Below the pieces are notes generated by a model. It had not been told where the DNA came from, did not search any database, and saw nothing but the letters and a program-made list of their open reading frames with translations. A DNA stretch of 64,000 nucleotides, from positions 6,014,001-6,078,000 of the forward strand of contig NZ_SHKW01000001.1 in assembly GCF_004217555.1 (NCBI RefSeq). The letters are read 5' to 3'. Source of the stretch: Edaphobacter modestus. Lineage in GTDB: Bacteria; Acidobacteriota; Terriglobia; Terriglobales; Acidobacteriaceae. This document shows positions 1 to 8,627 of this stretch, piece by piece (the first letter of the stretch is position 1; each line of letters begins with the position of its first letter). The translations under genes were made by a program, and so were the position numbers.

Positions 1-1621
1 GCGCCCCGTCACTTGCGTTTGCTTTTGCAACAGCTGCGGCTGGGGGTGTCCATGCTTGCTCGGCTACAAGATGCTGTTCGGCTCCGGAGTTCCTGAGGCT
101 GGCCATGTAAGCGATAAGATCGTCACCGAGGCTTCCTGGGGCTCCGAAAAGACACGCGTAAGAGGGCATGAACGAAGCGTGGCTCACCTCCAGTGGGCTG
201 TAGAAGTGGGCTCTCAGCCAAAGCGGGGAACGGCGACCTCCAACTTCTGACAAGTCTGGCCCCTGACGCCGGTTCCCGATCAATGGGGGAAGCTCCAACC
301 GCAACTCATCGATCGTCTGGACCGGACCCCATATCAGGACATCCTGAGTATGCGGGCGCACGTACTGAGAGTGGCAGTTGATGCATCCCTCAGAGATGTA
401 GACCTGGCGTCCCCGTTCGACCTGCGTGAGAGCATGCTGTTCGGGACGAGAAGCGAGGATTGCTCGATGGACGCAGAAGGCCGCGAGCAGAACCGCGGCC
501 GTTGTCGCTACCTCTCGCCCGCGACGGCAAAGCAACTCGATGAGTTGCGGACCGAGAACCAATGCGCACGCAAGCAAAATGAATGCCACAGGAACCTGTC
601 GGAGGTTTTGACCCATGCCGATGCCCATCGCCGATCCGAACCAACCCGCGACCGCGTAGATCAGACCGGCTTTGCGGGCTCGCTCTGCGGGCGACGGGGC
701 TGGTGCCAGTAACGATGGGTAGGCGACCAACGCAACGGAGTAAAGAGAAACACCGAGGGGATAGAAGAAGGATGCCAGAAACGCCTGGTTGGGATCGAGT
801 AGGAGCAGACAAGCGAAGGCCAGCGCAAGAACGGAAAGGCCTAGCACAAACCCCAAGCCCCGACGTCGAAGCAACCATGCACTCGCGATTGCCGCACTCA
901 GGTGCAGCAAGCCATTGATCCAGAGATGGACTGTCCCCTCCCAGGTGCCACCCTTCAGAGCGGGAGTGTTCTGAATGATAAAAAAAGCTGCCGAATCGAG
1001 CCAGACCAAAGCAGTGAAGCAGAGCAGAATGAGACCGAAGGAGATTTGGTGGAGTGGTATTGGAAGCGTTTCGGTGGAGGCTTCAATCGTCACTTTTGCA
1101 GCGGCGAGGACGCCGACGAGACAAAGAGCAGCGGCTGTGACTGCTTGCACATTTGGCGAGCCCGTGAAGAGAGGTGGAAAGTTACAGATGAGATAGCCGA
1201 AGCCGGTACCCAGACCAACCTTCAGCAGGAGATGACCTTCTCCGAGCCAGAGGTGCAGATGGGTAACGAGCGTGACTGTCAGAAGACCAAGCCCAGCTCC
1301 GATCAGAAATGAGACGATGATGCTCGCGCCGGTTGCGAGCGGGAGCAGAGTGAGCAAGGCCGCCGCTCCGCAGGTGCAGAGTGCCATCTGCAATCGGCGA
1401 CGGGGTGAAGAGCCGAAGATCGACCGGACAGCCAGCAAACTAAGGAGAATCCCTCCGGCTGCCATCGCTGCCATGACGATCTTGAGGTGCGCATTAGTGA
1501 TGCCGAGCTCAGCAAGTCGCTTGAGGAACGAAAACTGGGCAAAGATCAGAAAATAGACATAGGTGATGGCAACGAGGCTCACGCCTCGCCATCCGGATCG
1601 CTGAACACTATGCCGTGACAT
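1..1621 (-). CDS. CcoO-type cytochrome c domain fused to a polytopic membrane domain (3' end outside window)
   Basis: The reading frame is open from an ATG at 1621 to the window edge (540 codons), so the C-terminus is missing. Residues 1 to about 390 form many hydrophobic segments resembling an MFS-type membrane domain. From about residue 405 a heme-c domain follows, with EGCINCHSQYVRP (CxxCH), then GPDLSEVGGRRS, WLRAHFYSP and a MPSY segment. These match CcoO/FixO, subunit II of cbb3 oxidases, where the Met supplies the axial heme ligand. Ordinary CcoO has only one N-terminal anchor, so the large membrane domain is unusual. The start overlaps the end of the upstream gene by 14 bases, which suggests translational coupling in an operon with the subunit-I-like gene. 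The cytochrome assignment is firm; the MFS label is by appearance only. Confidence 0.72.
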   Translation of the reverse strand, partial: MSRHSVQRSGWRGVSLVAITYVYFLIFAQFSFLKRLAELGITNAHLKIVMAAMAAGGILLSLLAVRSIFGSSPRRRLQMALCTCGAAALLTLLPLATGASIIVSFLIGAGLGLLTVTLVTHLHLWLGEGHLLLKVGLGTGFGYLICNFPPLFTGSPNVQAVTAAALCLVGVLAAAKVTIEASTETLPIPLHQISFGLILLCFTALVWLDSAAFFIIQNTPALKGGTWEGTVHLWINGLLHLSAAIASAWLLRRRGLGFVLGLSVLALAFACLLLLDPNQAFLASFFYPLGVSLYSVALVAYPSLLAPAPSPAERARKAGLIYAVAGWFGSAMGIGMGQNLRQVPVAFILLACALVLGPQLIELLCRRGREVATTAAVLLAAFCVHRAILASRPEQHALTQVERGRQVYISEGCINCHSQYVRPHTQDVLIWGPVQTIDELRLELPPLIGNRRQGPDLSEVGGRRSPLWLRAHFYSPLEVSHASFMPSYACLFGAPGSLGDDLIAYMASLRNSGAEQHLVAEQAWTPPAAAVAKANASDGA

Positions 1622-2021
1622 TGCCCAACCAGCCTCTGGCCAATCCGATTGTCTGAAGAAGAGCAATTGCTCCATCGGTCAAGGCGACCGTCATCCACCC
1701 AGGTTCGAGTGAACCCGAGAAGATCTTTGCGACGACAAAGATTGCCACGAGTCCACGAGTGATCGCAGTCAGCAGCCAGACGGCCTCGAGCTTCTGAACC
1801 AGTACGGGCCGGGTTGTGAGCAGCACGCCGCCATAGAGGCAGGCGATCCCAACCGAAAGCACGAAGACGCCGACGTATGAAAGATAGGGAAGCGAGTCCT
1901 GTGGCGCGTGCAACCTCATCATGTGCAAGGTCGTTGTAGGCGCAACGATGAGCAGCACCCCGGTCGAAGCGTCTGAAAGGCCGGTGAGGATCTGATAGCC
2001 AAGCAGGAGGCGACGCTTCAT
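1608..2021 (-). CDS. Small four-helix membrane protein of unknown function
   Basis: This 137-residue protein has about four hydrophobic segments (roughly residues 10-28, 45-65, 80-97 and 105-125) and no signal-peptidase site or metal motif. It lies between the oxidase-subunit-I-like gene, with which it shares an ATGA overlap, and the CcoO-fusion gene, whose start it overlaps. That tight packing suggests a role as an accessory or third subunit of the same membrane complex. I do not recognise the family. Confidence 0.65.
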   Translation of the reverse strand: MKRRLLLGYQILTGLSDASTGVLLIVAPTTTLHMMRLHAPQDSLPYLSYVGVFVLSVGIACLYGGVLLTTRPVLVQKLEAVWLLTAITRGLVAIFVVAKIFSGSLEPGWMTVALTDGAIALLQTIGLARGWLGNVTA

Positions 2022-3403
2022 AGTCTCTCCGCCTGCGTTTCGGTAAGGGACGTCAAAGCGACCTCCTTCAAGAGGCTAAAGGCGTCGATAAACCAGTCGA
2101 GAGAAGCAAGCAATATGAGTATCCCGAGAAGCAGACGCAGAGCGTAGATGGTATTGCGCAGGATACCGGGGACAATTGAGAAGGCTGAGTCCGAACCTTC
2201 GCGCCACCCTGCGAAGAACATGACCAGGACGTAGGCAAGGACACTTGCCTGCCATACATAGAACGACCAGGTGCCATTGAAGATCCAGCCGTCCTCACCC
2301 AGAAGCTGAACCATGACGAAGATCAGCAAGCTGGAGACGAACCCTGCCATTGCAAGAAATGAATGACCGACGAGCCCGTCCGTGAACTTGAAATGATCAA
2401 GCACTCCGGGCAGGAATAGCATCCAGCCTGTCGGAACCAGGATCGACCACCAGCAGAGAAATGAGATCCGCCAGCGGCGTGTGTTCTGGTGCCAAAGGAA
2501 GGCGTTATAGTAGGTCGGCGTTAGTGGAATCCAGACGAGAAGGCTGCCAAGACTGATCCACTGCATGGGCCTGTGATGGCTCACGTTCGCTCGTCCCAGA
2601 CCGAGGCACAACAGGAACTCAGCCGCGAAAATGAACCACGCCGCAGTCATCTGCCATGAACGTGACGATTTGCGTCTGGTAAGTCCAAATGGGAGCAGAA
2701 GCAGGATCGCGATGATGGCCAATGTCGACTCAAGCTGACTCGCACCGGTCGGGCCTCCAGTATCCGGATTGACGGGCGGGTAGATGGTCGGGCTCGCTGC
2801 GATGTAGATGAGAAAGGGGATCATCAGCAGAAGAGCCAACCCAGTTATTTTGAAGATTCGAGCTGTCAGGCCTGAGTTCGTCTCGCGCTTCCACCCGCTC
2901 ACGAGTGAGCATGTGAGAAGCACCCATACCGATGCGAGCGCCATTGGAAACAGAACCCGAGGGTACCCAACCCAATCGAGGAAGAGCTTGCCGCTGGAGT
3001 GACCGTTCAGCCAGGAGAGCGCTCCGATGCCGAGAGCAACAGACCAGACCCATAGTACCGGACGACACCAGCCCACCATCTGCTCGCGATCGGAGCCGTA
3101 TACCCTGAAGAGAAAGGCGACTAGTGGGAGGCTGCACCAGCCATAGAGTTGCAGATTCATGTGAACCGGCATCCAGCGCCCGTAGGTCCATTGCCCGAGC
3201 AGATTGTTAATTCGGGGAAGTAGGAGCATGGACGCAAGAAGGACGCCCACTGAATTGGCGACGACGAGCCAAAATAGACTGTGCCACGCCGCAGTCGCCA
3301 TAACGCGACGGCTATTGGAGTCACCAGAAGCGTGGAGTTGCGTGTTCGCTTCTTGGACGAGAAACGGGTGCAACGTGCCAGCACTAGGCCGACTGAGGCT
3401 CAT
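2018..3403 (-). CDS. Divergent cbb3-type (CcoN-like) heme-copper oxidase subunit I homologue
   Basis: This polytopic protein of 461 residues has about 12 membrane helices. The chosen ATG at 3403 follows a GGGAGGA ribosome site; a longer frame to 3451 would sit inside the upstream ATPase gene. GRWMPVHMNLQLYGW near residue 81 matches the CcoN helix-II segment whose His binds the low-spin heme. SHHRPMQWISLGSLLVWIP near 276 matches the HH of the CuB site, and GHSFLAMAGF near 347 matches the helix carrying the heme b3 and heme b ligands. I see no helix-VI GHN-type CuB His, and the second His of the HxH pair appears as Phe. The protein is therefore a homologue whose oxidase activity is doubtful. 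It sits in an operon with a CcoO-type cytochrome. Confidence 0.62.
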   Translation of the reverse strand: MSLSRPSAGTLHPFLVQEANTQLHASGDSNSRRVMATAAWHSLFWLVVANSVGVLLASMLLLPRINNLLGQWTYGRWMPVHMNLQLYGWCSLPLVAFLFRVYGSDREQMVGWCRPVLWVWSVALGIGALSWLNGHSSGKLFLDWVGYPRVLFPMALASVWVLLTCSLVSGWKRETNSGLTARIFKITGLALLLMIPFLIYIAASPTIYPPVNPDTGGPTGASQLESTLAIIAILLLLPFGLTRRKSSRSWQMTAAWFIFAAEFLLCLGLGRANVSHHRPMQWISLGSLLVWIPLTPTYYNAFLWHQNTRRWRISFLCWWSILVPTGWMLFLPGVLDHFKFTDGLVGHSFLAMAGFVSSLLIFVMVQLLGEDGWIFNGTWSFYVWQASVLAYVLVMFFAGWREGSDSAFSIVPGILRNTIYALRLLLGILILLASLDWFIDAFSLLKEVALTSLTETQAERL

Positions 3404-4091
3404 AAATCCTCCCGTCATGCATTTCGACAAGACGGTCACAACGCTGGGCAAGCGCGCGATCGTGCGTGGCCATGACCAGCGTTACGCCTTCTTTGGCAAC
3501 CAGATCGAGGAGGAGGTCAAAAACTACGGCGCTTGTCCCCTCGTCGAGCGAACCCGTGGGTTCATCCGCGAGCAGGATACGAGGTTGGTTCATCAGGGCG
3601 CGGCAAAGCGCCGTCCTTTGACGCTCTCCTCCTGAGAGCTTCTGGATTCGATGACCCAGCCGATGACTGAGGCCGGTACGCTCCGTAAGATCGCGCAGGC
3701 GCGCAAGTGCCGTAGTACGAGCGATGCCGGCAGCTACGGTTGGAATGAGGCAGTTCTCTTCAAGTGTGAGATCGGGAATGAGGTTATGAAGCTGGAAGAC
3801 GAAGCCGATCTCATGACGGAGCAGACGTAGCGGACTGCGATGGCGATTGATCTCGACGCTGTTTACTGAGACGCGGCCACGGTCTGGTTCGTCGAGCCCA
3901 CCAAGCAGATGAAGCAGTGTACTCTTACCGCAGCCCGAGGGGCCGCACAAAGCCACGGTCTCACCTTCGAAGCCCACAAAATCGACGCCGTTGAGTACGC
4001 TGATGGCGCCTTCGTCATAGCTCTTCCATACGTCTTTAGCTCGAAGGACGATACGGCGTTGCGTCTCGATTGTTGGCATAGGAGTTGTCAT
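3384..4091 (-). CDS. ABC transporter ATP-binding protein (MacB/LolD type)
   Basis: This 235-residue ATPase has Walker A GPSGCGKST (about residue 50), a Q-loop (FVFQLHNLIPDLT), the signature LSGGERQRTA, Walker B ILLADEPTGSLD and a switch His in MATHDRA. Length and the DEPTGSLD form fit the LolD/MacB group that energises FtsX-type permeases for lipoprotein, peptide or drug export. The start at 4091 overlaps the permease stop as ATGA, so the two are translationally coupled. Its 3' end overlaps the start of the oxidase-like gene by 20 bases. The substrate cannot be inferred. Confidence 0.88.
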   Translation of the reverse strand: MTTPMPTIETQRRIVLRAKDVWKSYDEGAISVLNGVDFVGFEGETVALCGPSGCGKSTLLHLLGGLDEPDRGRVSVNSVEINRHRSPLRLLRHEIGFVFQLHNLIPDLTLEENCLIPTVAAGIARTTALARLRDLTERTGLSHRLGHRIQKLSGGERQRTALCRALMNQPRILLADEPTGSLDEGTSAVVFDLLLDLVAKEGVTLVMATHDRALAQRCDRLVEMHDGRIYEPQSA

Positions 4092-5200
4092 TCGAAGCGA
4101 AGCGCCTCCACCGCGCGGATGCGCATGGCATAAAGGGCCGGGTAGAGAGCACCTGCTACACCGGTCAGAAATGCGAGCACGATCACGATAAGCACAACCA
4201 GGGGCTGAATCGCTACGTCGACGTACCCGTGAAGGGCCGGAATGAGCTTGAGTGCGAAGAGAAAGCTGGTGCCGATAACGAGTCCCACTGCCGCGCCGAG
4301 AACCGATACGAGAGCTGACTCGCCAAAGATCATTGCCGAAATTTGCGAGTTTGAAAAGCCGCTGACCCGCAGGATGGCAATCTCGCGAATGCGGGTGAAC
4401 ACCGACATGATCATCGTGTTTGCAACTCCAAGCCCCCCGAGGAGAAGGCCGCACCCACCGACTGCCCATGCGGTCGCTTTCAGAATCTTGAATTGAGAGT
4501 AGGTGCGAGTGAACTCCTCGTCTTCGAGTGCAACCAGGTTAGGAAACTTCACCTTGACCGTGCGTTTGAACTCGGAGGCGTCATCTTTGTTCACAAGTTT
4601 GATCGTAATGACGGAGGATGAGTCTTCCTTGTGAAAGAAATTTTGGGCTGAGGTAAGCGGCATGAAGACTCCACCATCTTCAAAGCCATTCGCCGTCCTG
4701 ATGATCCCAATCACATGAAATACTCCATGTCCGATTTGCACCGAACTGCCAAGCGTCGCGCTCATAAACTCGGCAGCACGTTTACCGAGCACCACGTCAT
4801 CCGCGTGCTGTGCGAAGACGGAACGATCTCCTTTTGTCCACGTCGCTTTGCGCAGCCGTGCGTCGGCGGTGGTGATGCCAAAACAGGTGATAATTGGATG
4901 ATCAGCGCTCGATACGATGCCAAAGAGCACTGGGTCGGCATGCTGCACCATCGGCCAGGATGCAATCTCCCTCACTGCCGCCGCGGGTACGTTGCTGAAG
5001 AAGAGATCGGAGACGTTGCGCTCAAAGACAATGATCTCACTGTCATTCGAGAGGATGCCCGAGAACATTCCTACAGCCCCCTGCAGCACCGTAACGATCG
5101 TAAGCATGGCAGCCACGCTAAACGCGATGCCTGCAATGCTGATCAGGGACCTGATCCTGTGACGCAGTAGATTCGTGAGAATCAACTTGAAATAGATCAT
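4088..5200 (-). CDS. ABC transporter permease, FtsX/MacB type
   Basis: The 370-residue protein has one N-terminal helix (residues about 20-42), a periplasmic MacB-like core domain to about residue 240, then three C-terminal helices ending in the family-typical RIRAVEALRFE. Between the last helices lies the REIAILRVSGFS segment typical of FtsX-like permeases. It pairs with the ATPase downstream through an ATGA overlap, and its own start overlaps the stop of the polyprenyl synthase gene. No separate membrane fusion protein gene is adjacent. It probably acts as a LolCE/MacB-like extractor or exporter in the inner membrane. Confidence 0.85.
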   Translation of the reverse strand: MIYFKLILTNLLRHRIRSLISIAGIAFSVAAMLTIVTVLQGAVGMFSGILSNDSEIIVFERNVSDLFFSNVPAAAVREIASWPMVQHADPVLFGIVSSADHPIITCFGITTADARLRKATWTKGDRSVFAQHADDVVLGKRAAEFMSATLGSSVQIGHGVFHVIGIIRTANGFEDGGVFMPLTSAQNFFHKEDSSSVITIKLVNKDDASEFKRTVKVKFPNLVALEDEEFTRTYSQFKILKATAWAVGGCGLLLGGLGVANTMIMSVFTRIREIAILRVSGFSNSQISAMIFGESALVSVLGAAVGLVIGTSFLFALKLIPALHGYVDVAIQPLVVLIVIVLAFLTGVAGALYPALYAMRIRAVEALRFE

Positions 5201-6120
5201 GCTGTCCCTCCGCCAGCGTCACCACAGACGCTCTGCGTGAGCTGGATCGCTTCTGCGCCAAGCTCTGTACGGAGGTTCTCGAGGAAGCTAACTCCCGGCC
5301 TCACTAAGATCAAGCGACGAAGCATTCCGTCGCCAAGATCGATGAGACGATGGAGACGCTCAACGGCGCCTCCGACGCCGATCACGAGGGCGACGTTCGG
5401 TCGGTTGAGTGACAGATCGCGAGAGACCGTCTTTCCGGCTTCAGCCGAACTTTGCAGCACATCCTTCAAATCGTCGACAATTTGGTAACTAAGACCCCAA
5501 TACAGCGCAATGCGCTCCAGTAGGTGCAGTTCGGCGTTGGAAGCTCCACCTAAGATGGCAGGCAGCACCAGCGTCAGCCGAATCAGGGATACTGTTTTGC
5601 CCATGGCTATTTGCTCGGTCGTTTGCCGGTCGTGTGGCAGCGTCCCATAATGAAGATCCATGCTCTGGCCGTTGAGTAACCCGTCCACCCCTAGATGTCG
5701 CTCGAGATACGCTAAAGCCTTTGACCGGCGCTCAGGCACAGAGTTTGAGACAGCCCGCCAGGTGAGGGCATATGCCCGATTAATCAAAGCAAGTGCGGCC
5801 AAGATAGCGCCGGCGTCTCCGAACTCGAGATGAACGCAAGGAACTCCGCGCCGTTCGACCGCATCATCCATAGAAGGAAGGTCGTCGAAGAGCAGAGACG
5901 CGGTATGGAAGTATTCGAGTCCTATGGCTAGATCGGTCGCATCAGTTTCCAACAGGCCGTACCCAAGAGATATCTCGGTAACAATCTCTGGACGGATAAG
6001 GCTGCCGGGATTTCGCAATACCTGATCCAACGCCTCCTTCAAATGGGGCTCCAGAGTCGCAGGCAATGGCAGAGAGCCGGTAAAAGCATCGTTCAATCGT
6101 TTTCTGTGTTGCTCGGCCAT
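5197..6120 (-). CDS. Polyprenyl diphosphate synthase (isoprenyl synthase family)
   Basis: This enzyme of 307 residues condenses isopentenyl diphosphate onto an allylic primer. The first Asp-rich motif is DDLPSMDD at residues 79-86, followed by RRG. The second is DDLKD at about 216-220, and GKT lies near 174. A DDx4D first motif is typical of bacterial GGPP/farnesyl-type synthases; chain length is not predictable here. It is the first gene of a leftward operon with the ABC transporter and the oxidase-like genes, and faces a UbiA-type prenyltransferase cluster across the intergenic region. Together they suggest local supply of a prenyl chain for a quinone, heme or other lipid. The operon promoter should lie in 6121-6300, where one copy of the island's repeated box is found. 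Confidence 0.85.
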   Translation of the reverse strand: MAEQHRKRLNDAFTGSLPLPATLEPHLKEALDQVLRNPGSLIRPEIVTEISLGYGLLETDATDLAIGLEYFHTASLLFDDLPSMDDAVERRGVPCVHLEFGDAGAILAALALINRAYALTWRAVSNSVPERRSKALAYLERHLGVDGLLNGQSMDLHYGTLPHDRQTTEQIAMGKTVSLIRLTLVLPAILGGASNAELHLLERIALYWGLSYQIVDDLKDVLQSSAEAGKTVSRDLSLNRPNVALVIGVGGAVERLHRLIDLGDGMLRRLILVRPGVSFLENLRTELGAEAIQLTQSVCGDAGGGTA

Positions 6121-6274
6121 ATACTCCCGCGATGATATTCATGTGACAGTTCGACATTGCTCAACCTCTCCGCAGGCTTACAGAGGGCAGAATGACAGGC
6201 CTGCGAGTTGTCTCGCCCTCCTATTGAGACGACTAGGCTAAGTCTTTTGATAGCGCATTAAGGCGCAGCCAAGG

Positions 6275-6290
6275 ATGACGATTCGTTCAT
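6275..6290 (+). promoter_or_regulatory. Island box 1 (ATGACGATTCGTTCAT)
   Basis: One of eight near-identical 16-bp elements seen only in the 6-22 kb island. It lies in the divergent intergenic region, 155 bases before the polyprenyl synthase start and about 200 before the response regulator. I infer an operator because copies occur in both orientations relative to the genes they precede. Confidence 0.6.
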
Positions 6291-6392
6291 GAAAACTCGG
6301 CGCATGATTCAGCGAGATTAATGGTCAGGAGCAGACACACAATCGCTACTCTTAGGATACGAGGAATACGAAGTGCAGCCGCGACGCACAAG

Positions 6393-6408
6393 ATGACAAG
6401 TTGTTCAT
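6393..6408 (+). promoter_or_regulatory. Island box 2 (ATGACAAGTTGTTCAT)
   Basis: Second box of the divergent intergenic region, 70 bases upstream of the first response-regulator start at 6479. The conserved ends ATGAC and GTTCAT are intact. It probably controls the two-component/UbiA operon. Confidence 0.6.
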
Positions 6409-6478
6409 GTTTCGTCAGTAAGGTGTGTAGTTGGTCTGAAGAGAGATCGAGGCGCTGGAAATGGCTTACCATCACTTC

Positions 6479-7156
6479 ATGCAACTCCTGCTTGTGGAGG
6501 ATGAAATCGAGATTCAGGGATTCCTGAAGCAGTCCCTTGCCGATGCAGGTTACGAGGTGAACGCTGCCAAGGATGGGCGAACCGCCATGCAACTTGCATC
6601 TGGAAAAAAGTATGACGTTCTGATCGTCGACCTTGGCCTGCCCGATCAAGATGGCATTGACCTGATCTTGCAACTTCGCCGGTCCGGCGTAAACAGTCCT
6701 GTACTGATACTTTCGGCCCGAAGATCAGTCGACGACAGGGTCAAGGGGTTAGAGCAAGGTGGCGACGATTACCTCATCAAACCCTTTGCGCTTGCAGAAT
6801 TGTTGGCCAGGTTACGCAATCTTCTGCGAAGAAACCAAGCTGCGACCGAAGAAGCATCCCGTCTACGTGTCCTTGATCTGGAACTGGACTTTATCAGGCG
6901 TAGAGCCTTCCGTGGAGGCGAGGTCTTGAATCTAAGTCCGCAGGAGTTTGTACTTCTGGAGTATTTATGTCGACACGCTGGGCGCGTTGTTACTCGATCG
7001 ATGCTTCTCTCCGAAGTTTGGGGAATGCGAATTCAACCCGATACGAACGTCGTCGACGTACATATTTACCGGCTGCGCGGCAAGGTAGATACGGAAGGCC
7101 GTGAGCCGCTGATTAAGACTTTACGAGGTATTGGCTATGTCCTCAAAGACCGCTAA
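6479..7156 (+). CDS. OmpR-family two-component response regulator
   Basis: The protein has 225 residues: an N-terminal receiver domain (acidic pair near residue 8, phospho-acceptor D51 in LIVDLGLPDQDG, Lys in YLIKPFA near 100) and a C-terminal winged-helix DNA-binding domain ending TLRGIGYVLKDR. I chose MQLLLVEDE at 6479 because receivers normally start there; an in-frame ATG at 6461 would add six residues, and neither has a strong ribosome site. The kinase gene begins inside its last codons. With a box 70 bases upstream, it is a candidate for the regulator that reads the island boxes, though that is inference. Confidence 0.88.
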   Translation: MQLLLVEDEIEIQGFLKQSLADAGYEVNAAKDGRTAMQLASGKKYDVLIVDLGLPDQDGIDLILQLRRSGVNSPVLILSARRSVDDRVKGLEQGGDDYLIKPFALAELLARLRNLLRRNQAATEEASRLRVLDLELDFIRRRAFRGGEVLNLSPQEFVLLEYLCRHAGRVVTRSMLLSEVWGMRIQPDTNVVDVHIYRLRGKVDTEGREPLIKTLRGIGYVLKDR

Positions 7157-8627
7157 TCCCATCATGCATAGCGCCGCCTGGCGCATTTCTCTATGGGCAA
7201 CTCTTGCCTTTGCAATTGGAACAATGCTCGTTTTTGTGATGCTCCATCGCTTTGTCGCAAACGACATACAGCGGCGGAGTGACGCGTGGCTCTCTGGAGA
7301 GGTTGCAGTACTCGGTGATGTAGCCGGGCGAACGCCAAAGGACCGCCTCTACGGTCGGGTGGTGAGAGAAGTCGCGGAACTTGCAAGTAGAGAGGTGCCG
7401 AACAAGCTGCGTTCCAATGGAAATGAGAACGATTCGGTCTTCTTCCTTCAAGCCGGAGACGACGGAGCTCTCAAGCTTTGGGTGGGTGCCGGTGACGGGA
7501 CGCCAAACTTAGCCGCGATTCAAGCGCGAAAGTTTGTTGCCGACGTGCCCTACGACTTGAATGTCAAGGGATTCAAGCACCCTTTTCGGGTAGCGTCGGT
7601 GCAACTGGAGGATAGGAGCCACATCTATCTCGGGCTCTCGGAGCGAGACGAACTGCGTGTACTGAGAAACCTTCGTTTTCGCTTTTTTTGCCTCTGGCTA
7701 CTCATCGTACTGTTCGGTTCCGCGATTGTCTTCTTCGTGACCAGGCGTATGCTGGGCCACGTTCGCGAGATAACCGAAGCTGCATCCAGGATTGGGCAAT
7801 CTGATTTGAGCAGCAGGGTTCCGACCAGCAAACGGAACGACGAAGTAGGGCATCTGGCGCTAACGCTCAATCGCATGCTAGACCGAATAGAAAGCTCGGT
7901 GCATCAACTGCACACCATCACGGAGTCCCTCGCTCACGACCTCCGTAGCCCGTTGACGGCGATTCGAGGGAAGCTGGAGGTCGTTCTATCAAGCGATTTA
8001 AAGGTCGAACAAAGTGAGCCGATCGTCTTGGCTATCGATGAACTCGATCGACTCTCGGAATTCCTCAATACTTCGCTTGATGTTGCCGAAGCGAAGGCTG
8101 ACGCGCTTAGGCTTTCGCTCGTAGAAGTCGATCTTGATGAACTAATTCGAGTCATGATTGATTTGTACGAGCCTTGTATGTCGGAGAAAGGGCTTCGAGT
8201 GAATCTGCGCAGCACTGGTCCTGTCACTGTACTGGCAGACGCAGCTCTTCTTCATAGAGTGATCGCAAACCTCCTCGATAACGAACTCAATCACCTCCCC
8301 GCATCATGCACCGTTTCGATAAAACTTGGAGCAAGCGAGAACGCCGCGATTCTGATTGTGGAGGATGATGGCCCGGGATTTGCTTCGGAGATTGGCCTCC
8401 AAATGTTCGAGCAGAGGGTGAAAGGAAGAGACTCCAAGGGGCATGGCCTTGGGCTTGCATTTGTTGAAGCCGTGGTGCGCGCTCACGGAGGAAGTGTGAC
8501 GGCGTCAAACCTTCCAACTGGAGGAGCTTTGCTGTCGATTACCTGGCCGCGTGAGATCGGAGAGAAGATCGAAGCTCCTCACTCTCTAACACTGATCAAC
8601 AGGCAGGCACATGCAAACCTTGCATAA
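7137..8627 (+). CDS. Two-component sensor histidine kinase
   Basis: An inner-membrane kinase of about 496 residues. It has a first helix at about residues 15-38, a periplasmic sensor of some 140 residues, a second helix at about 185-205, a HAMP domain, then a dimerisation domain with the phospho-acceptor His in LAHDLRSPLTAIR (residue about 267). The ATPase domain carries the N-box LLDNELNHLP, G1 EDDGPGF and G2 GHGLGLAFV. The start overlaps the regulator by 20 bases; ATG 7163 is an alternative. Its own end overlaps the UbiA start by 17 bases, so sensor and prenyltransferase are expected to be co-translated. The signal sensed is unknown. Confidence 0.87.
   Translation: MSSKTANPIMHSAAWRISLWATLAFAIGTMLVFVMLHRFVANDIQRRSDAWLSGEVAVLGDVAGRTPKDRLYGRVVREVAELASREVPNKLRSNGNENDSVFFLQAGDDGALKLWVGAGDGTPNLAAIQARKFVADVPYDLNVKGFKHPFRVASVQLEDRSHIYLGLSERDELRVLRNLRFRFFCLWLLIVLFGSAIVFFVTRRMLGHVREITEAASRIGQSDLSSRVPTSKRNDEVGHLALTLNRMLDRIESSVHQLHTITESLAHDLRSPLTAIRGKLEVVLSSDLKVEQSEPIVLAIDELDRLSEFLNTSLDVAEAKADALRLSLVEVDLDELIRVMIDLYEPCMSEKGLRVNLRSTGPVTVLADAALLHRVIANLLDNELNHLPASCTVSIKLGASENAAILIVEDDGPGFASEIGLQMFEQRVKGRDSKGHGLGLAFVEAVVRAHGGSVTASNLPTGGALLSITWPREIGEKIEAPHSLTLINRQAHANLA

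Noticed and set aside
390..878. Minus-strand 162-codon frame at the left edge
   Set aside because: It is out of frame with the long open frame carrying the CcoO heme motif, which explains the region better.
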